Both the position numbers and the translations under genes were made by a program. Positions 60,487-64,000 of a stretch of 64,000 nt of DNA are shown one piece after another. Every line of letters starts with the position of its first letter. Position 1 is the stretch's first letter. The DNA comes from Geobacteraceae bacterium. GTDB lineage: Bacteria > Desulfobacterota > Desulfuromonadia > Geobacterales > Geobacteraceae. The notes below the pieces were generated by a model. It was not told the origin of the DNA. It searched no databases and saw only the letters and a program-made list of their open reading frames with translations. The stretch lies in assembly GCA_009773645.1 (NCBI GenBank), contig WSYB01000018.1, forward strand, positions 53,385-117,384, read 5' to 3'.

Positions 60487-61710
60487 CTATTTCACCTCAA
60501 CACACCGCACCCCCTCAGGCCGCCAGGCCGGGGAGATCACCCCCGCTCCCGCATCTTCTTTCAAAAGGCTTCCATAGGTAACCGTAAAATTGCCGTAGCG
60601 GTTGTTCACGCTGTCCATTGCCGCTGTGGCGAGTGCTTTTTTCCGATCTTCTACAAAGAGGGGGAGTTGCTCTCCGTAGTGGCGCAGGTTGGTGATCCGG
60701 ACGCCCAGGAGGCGGACCGGCTGCAGAAGAGTGATGCCGTCCAGGATTTCCACTGCCGCCCCGTATATCTCGTCGCTCAGGTTGGTGTAACCGGTATGGG
60801 CCGCCTGACGGCTTATGGTGGTGAAATCGGCGTAGCGGACGGTCAGGGTGACGGTCTTCCCCTGGACGACGTACTTTCTCGCCCTCCGGCCGACCATCTC
60901 GGAGAGTTGCAGGAGATAGCGGAGGATATCCTCCCGTTTTTCCACATCCCGCTCCAGGGTCATGCTGTGCCCCACCGATTTCACCTCCGCCGCCTCTTCC
61001 TCCGGAATGACCGGTGAGTCGTCGATCCCCACCCCCATCCGGTGGAGCCGTTCCCCCACTACGCCGAAGCGCCTGGTAAGGACTCCCACCGGGAAGCGCC
61101 CCAGGTCTCCGCAAGTCCTTATCCCGTACAGGGCGAGCTGCCTCTCCGTCTTCTTCCCGATCCCGCAGAGGTCCCTGATCGGCACGGCATCAAGGATGCG
61201 GGACACTTCCTCCGGCCTGATGACGGTGAGGCCATCCGGCTTTTGCATCTCCGACGCCAGTTTTGCCAGGAGCTTGTTGGGGGCGATGCCGATGGAGCAG
61301 GTGAGGCCGAAACGGTGCCTGATCTGCGCCTTAATGAGGTACGCGATCCGGGAGGGGGAACCGAAGAGACCGATGCTGCCGGTAACATCGAGGAACGCCT
61401 CGTCGATGGAGAAGGGCTCCACCAGGGGGGTGAATTCCCGCAGCATCGCCATGATCAGGCGGGAGGTGTGAGTGTACTTGCGGTTGTCGGCCGGGGCCAG
61501 GACCAGTTCCGGGCAGGCCTGCTTTGCCTCATGGACCATCATGCCGGTCCTGACACCGAAGGCGCGTGCTTCGTAAGAAGCGGTCAGAATCACCGTTCTA
61601 GTGGCGCTCCCGATGACGGCGATGGGCTTCCCGCGCAGCGCGGGATTCGCCTGCTGTTCCACCGAAGCGAAGAAGGCGTTCATGTCGATGTGGAGGATGG
61701 TGCGGGTCAT
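60487..61710 (-). CDS. dinB: DNA polymerase IV (Y-family)
   Basis: The 407-residue enzyme has the Y-family core: ILHIDMNAFFASVEQ with the first metal Asp, TASYEARAFGVRTGM, PFSIDEAFLDVTGS with the catalytic Asp-Glu pair, and IGIAPNKLLAKLASEM. A little-finger domain follows. It copies damaged DNA. No LexA-like box was found with certainty upstream. The C-terminus is GC-rich and no clear clamp-binding motif was seen. Confidence 0.93.
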   Translation of the reverse strand: MTRTILHIDMNAFFASVEQQANPALRGKPIAVIGSATRTVILTASYEARAFGVRTGMMVHEAKQACPELVLAPADNRKYTHTSRLIMAMLREFTPLVEPFSIDEAFLDVTGSIGLFGSPSRIAYLIKAQIRHRFGLTCSIGIAPNKLLAKLASEMQKPDGLTVIRPEEVSRILDAVPIRDLCGIGKKTERQLALYGIRTCGDLGRFPVGVLTRRFGVVGERLHRMGVGIDDSPVIPEEEAAEVKSVGHSMTLERDVEKREDILRYLLQLSEMVGRRARKYVVQGKTVTLTVRYADFTTISRQAAHTGYTNLSDEIYGAAVEILDGITLLQPVRLLGVRITNLRHYGEQLPLFVEDRKKALATAAMDSVNNRYGNFTVTYGSLLKEDAGAGVISPAWRPEGVRCVEVK

Positions 61711-61829
61711 GGCGACTCTTAGACTGTTGTTCCAGAAAAGCGTATTGGATAACCAGGAGGATAGGAATCCTGCCTGTCATGGCGGCACAGCACAGCCGCC
61801 ATGACAGGCGAGATGCCTACGCTCCGATA

Positions 61830-62150
61830 TTAACCCCGGAAGCGTGCGACAATTTCCTGGAGGTCCTGGCTGAACTGAGAAAATTCCTCCGTTGTGAACA
61901 GGCCGCGGGAGTTGATGGCCATGATCTGGAAGAGTGCATTGGAACGTTTGGGGTTGTCAAAGAGTTGCCCCATCTCATGGTCACGCCGCTCAATCGTTTT
62001 ATAAAGGTCCAGATAGCGCTGATGACTGCTTTTCCCAGCTTTCGAGCAGATGCCGCCGACTTCCTGCAAGACCTGTTGACAATAGCGATCCAGAAGAATC
62101 GGGTGCAGGTTCCGGTAATGTTTCCAGTCGCTTTCCCTGATGTCACGCAT
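61830..62150 (-). CDS. Conserved-looking hypothetical protein
   Basis: The 106-residue product is helical and charged (WKHYRNLHPILLDRYCQQVL, YLDLYKTIERRDHEMGQLF) and has no signal or motif that I know. GGAGT stands before the ATG. It lies on the same strand as the SEC-C gene, 68 bases after it. A coding role is suggested by normal codon use and composition only. Confidence 0.5.
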   Translation of the reverse strand: MRDIRESDWKHYRNLHPILLDRYCQQVLQEVGGICSKAGKSSHQRYLDLYKTIERRDHEMGQLFDNPKRSNALFQIMAINSRGLFTTEEFSQFSQDLQEIVARFRG

Positions 62151-62218
62151 GGCCCATACTCCGTTTCTTGTTCATGTTCCAGGCGGTTTTTTTGCCGCGA
62201 TTCGGCCCAGTACGCACG

Positions 62219-62641
62219 TCAGTCATCATAACGCGTCCCCTGCCCGCCCTCAGGCACGACCCGGAAATCGGAAATCTTCTTGTACCCTTCATGCCGCAGG
62301 GAGAGGGCAAATTCTTTCGGGCCACCCCCCTCGGTCTGCCGGTCACGGGCTGTGTCCAGGCTCTGTCTGGCCATCTCCGTTGCCGCGTCTTCGTCATCGA
62401 ACATGGCGTCCGGCCTCACGAGACAGTAATCCTCTTTCCACGACTCCGGACCATGCTCCTGACAGCACATGATGGAAGGCATGTAGCCGCGGCCCGGCCC
62501 GCCGTAGCTCCCCGGCTCGAAACGGCACCGTCCCGGCGGCAGTGCCTCACGGCTCCACTCCGCTTCTTTCTCCAGGCAACAGCGCTTGTACTTGCGCCCG
62601 CTTCCGCACGGGCATTGGTCGTTACGGCCGGGTTTGGGCAT
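62219..62641 (-). CDS. SEC-C motif protein
   Basis: The 140-residue protein starts [22 protein letters not shown], which is the SEC-C zinc-binding motif normally found at the end of SecA. Here it is at the N-terminus of a small protein with further Cys and His ([12 protein letters not shown]). Such small proteins are often linked to protein export or ribosome quality control, but the role is unknown. AAGGAAG precedes the ATG at 62641. Confidence 0.75.
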   Translation of the reverse strand: MPKPGRNDQCPCGSGRKYKRCCLEKEAEWSREALPPGRCRFEPGSYGGPGRGYMPSIMCCQEHGPESWKEDYCLVRPDAMFDDEDAATEMARQSLDTARDRQTEGGGPKEFALSLRHEGYKKISDFRVVPEGGQGTRYDD

Positions 62642-62684
62642 GATTCTACTTCCTTTTTCTCGTAAATATTTTCCGTGAAGTATC

Positions 62685-63173
62685 TCAGCGGTAATGAACC
62701 ATGTGTGTCGGTGAATCCGCGATCCAGACATCTGTGTTCCAGGAAATTTTTGTACTATAACGGGCAAAATCCGCACGATCGGGGAATACTGAGATGTAGA
62801 TTCGTCCGGCGGTGGAGGAGGCGAAGAGTTTTGCCAGCTCAGAGCGCCGTCTGGCTTTTATCGGGCCGTTGCCCGCAACCGTATCGATAAGGAAAATCCA
62901 GTTCTTAGTCGGATAATAAATGATGACAGCCGGGATTTTTAGATGCGTGTCAACCTTTACGTTGAGGGCGGCAAGTCCTGCTTCGTCAAAGTATTTACAA
63001 TTCTCCCCGGCATCGCCTATGTAAAGAACAGTCCCTCCAGGGGCGAAGTGCGGGATGAATTCCTCAAGAACCCTCTTGATGAGTTGGCGATGCGCATAAT
63101 CTGTCAGGCGTATCGTCACACCATCCGCAACTGTAATCGCTGCTGCGTCCAATTGATTCCCACATCGATCCAT
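62685..63173 (-). CDS. BsuBI/PstI-type restriction endonuclease, C-terminal domain
   Basis: The 162-residue product has the catalytic part of the BsuBI/PstI family: [55 protein letters not shown] and [14 protein letters not shown]. PstI and BsuBI are about 320 residues, so the N-terminal half is missing or this is a short family type. Those enzymes cut CTGCAG. AGGTGA precedes the ATG at 63173; an ATG at 63188 has no RBS. It is divergent from a controller gene. No methyltransferase gene is in the window. Confidence 0.8.
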   Translation of the reverse strand: MDRCGNQLDAAAITVADGVTIRLTDYAHRQLIKRVLEEFIPHFAPGGTVLYIGDAGENCKYFDEAGLAALNVKVDTHLKIPAVIIYYPTKNWIFLIDTVAGNGPIKARRRSELAKLFASSTAGRIYISVFPDRADFARYSTKISWNTDVWIADSPTHMVHYR

Positions 63174-63199
63174 ATTTTCACCTGTCATTATGGAATGCT

Positions 63200-63240
63200 A
63201 CTTATAGTCTGCAGACAGGAATACACCATTTCGGTATGAT
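63200..63240 (+). promoter_or_regulatory. Candidate C-box and promoter of the controller gene
   Basis: ACTTATAGTCTGCAGACA (63200-63217) resembles the C-box of restriction-controller proteins (core ACTTATAGTC) and contains GTCTGCAGAC. CAGACA (63212-63217), 17 bases and TATGAT (63235-63240) form a promoter overlapping it. The mRNA would start at or near the ATG at 63250, so it may be leaderless, as known for several controller genes. Confidence 0.55.
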
Positions 63241-63249
63241 GTGCAAGCC

Positions 63250-63507
63250 ATGAGAACCGCCAGCGAAAACATTAGAACCATTCTTGCCGAGAACCTCCGC
63301 AGTTTGAGACGCAGCCAGAATCTTTCTCAGGATGATTTGGCCGTGAAATGCGGCCTTCATCGGACCTATATCGGTTCTGTGGAGCGGTGCGAACGAAACG
63401 TGACTTTAAGCACCTTGGAAATGCTGGCCGCAGCACTCGGAGTGTCGGCATCAGAACTCATCAGTAAACGTGAAACCCCGGGCAAAGAAAATCAGCAGTC
63501 AAATTGA
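63250..63507 (+). CDS. XRE-type regulator, restriction controller (C protein)-like
   Basis: The 85-residue product is one helix-turn-helix domain: ILAENLRSLRRSQNLSQDDL, KCGLHRTYIGSVERCERNVT and LEMLAAALGVSASEL. HRTYIGSVERxERN is typical of C proteins that control restriction-modification genes. No RBS is seen, consistent with a leaderless mRNA; a GTG at 63241 is an alternative start. It is divergent from the BsuBI/PstI-like gene with the C-box between, and close to a possible nuclease gene downstream. Confidence 0.8.
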   Translation: MRTASENIRTILAENLRSLRRSQNLSQDDLAVKCGLHRTYIGSVERCERNVTLSTLEMLAAALGVSASELISKRETPGKENQQSN

Positions 63508-63524
63508 CCAGGACGGTTTTCAAC

Positions 63525-63965
63525 ATGAGCAGCCAACAAACAGCCAAAGTTGCCGCAGAATTACTTGCCAGCACTGACCCTCTCGTTCGCATTCCTACCA
63601 AAAAGGAAAAAAGAAATTTGCTCATGGCTTATGCAAGCAAAAACAAGGTAATCTACGGGAATGCCTTTGATGCAGTCAGGCTGGAAAAGAACTTTGATTT
63701 GAATGATATTGAATCAGTGATCCATAATATCGATTGCATAACTTTGATAGAAGTAAAATCAACAAGCAAGGAAAACATAGATAGCAGCTTTTCCGGATAT
63801 TTCTTTGGACTGACTACGGCAGAACTATTAGTAGCTCAAAATCTCGGCGACAAGTACCGGTTTATTTTCGTAAATACCTTGACTGGTGTATGTATGGAAC
63901 TGAAGTTGAATGAGATATTCGCTAAAGCTAAAGGAATTTATCCTCAATGGAGTATCAGTTTTTAA
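63525..63965 (+). CDS. DUF3883/nuclease-like protein
   Basis: The 146-residue product has ITLIEVKSTS near residue 83 and FGLTTAELLVAQNLGDKYRF after it, a pattern like DUF3883 and other PD-(D/E)xK-type domains where E-x-K is part of the active site. A coupled start (TTG at 63504, overlapping the controller stop) is possible; the ATG at 63525 follows AGGACGG and is preferred. It is likely part of the same restriction unit. The rest of the protein is not recognised. Confidence 0.55.
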   Translation: MSSQQTAKVAAELLASTDPLVRIPTKKEKRNLLMAYASKNKVIYGNAFDAVRLEKNFDLNDIESVIHNIDCITLIEVKSTSKENIDSSFSGYFFGLTTAELLVAQNLGDKYRFIFVNTLTGVCMELKLNEIFAKAKGIYPQWSISF

Positions 63966-64000
63966 CATTCTGAAATCATTTGGTTTCCAGTCCCCCTTCC

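Overview
The window looks like a chromosome segment from a GC-rich, metal-respiring deltaproteobacterium of the Geobacteraceae type. The signs are three large exported multicopper oxidases, two giant di-haem MauG/CCP-like cytochromes, Geobacter-style dockerin-like C-termini, paired GEMM-class riboswitches in front of oxidase genes, a selenocysteine tRNA and several families of dispersed palindromic repeats. The species assignment is inference; no rRNA gene is present.

Region 1 (1-8.2 kb): a partial exported protein, a frameshifted OmpB-type multicopper oxidase lipoprotein, a MetX-like alpha/beta hydrolase divergent from a DUF1264 protein, a lipase-like lipoprotein and a beta-propeller lipoprotein. 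Region 2 (8.3-11.3 kb): a four-gene minus-strand operon with two small Asn-rich exported proteins, a periplasmic C39-like cysteine peptidase and an outer-membrane barrel with an N-terminal coiled coil. This is the architecture of the Pseudomonas Fap functional-amyloid system. Region 3 (11.8-15 kb): a di-haem cytochrome with Ig-like repeats and a dockerin-like end.

Region 4 (15.2-40.7 kb): a long sulfur-metabolism region on the plus strand. It has cysK, metK, a radical-SAM protein with an unusual CX8CX2C cluster motif, a flavin-binding PNPOx-like protein, two complete SsuABC/TauABC-like importers, a B12-type radical-SAM protein, an acyl-CoA ligase, a three-subunit 2-oxoacid:ferredoxin oxidoreductase and a four-domain rhodanese. 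After an interruption comes a SAM-I riboswitch controlling two transsulfuration PLP enzymes. The interruption (32.5-37.9 kb) holds a decayed four-helix-bundle gene and a 1523-residue nuclease-NACHT/STAND NTPase that resembles antiphage Avs proteins.

Region 5 (40.7-57 kb): a SurA-like isomerase, a PEP-CTERM protein, a 1299-residue di-haem cytochrome, a small metal-binding protein, two multicopper oxidases (one with tandem chitin-binding-like modules) and their probable regulators (a NarX/NarL-type two-component pair and a receiver-AraC protein). The giant cytochrome and one oxidase share a nearly identical 240-bp leader containing a GEMM (c-di-GMP or cGAMP) riboswitch; one copy abuts an ISL3 transposase remnant.

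Region 6 (57-64 kb): small periplasmic and hypothetical genes, tRNA-Sec, rhomboid protease, PAP2 phosphatase, DNA polymerase IV, a SEC-C protein, and a BsuBI/PstI-type endonuclease divergent from a C-protein-like controller with a candidate C-box. No CRISPR array or rRNA was seen.
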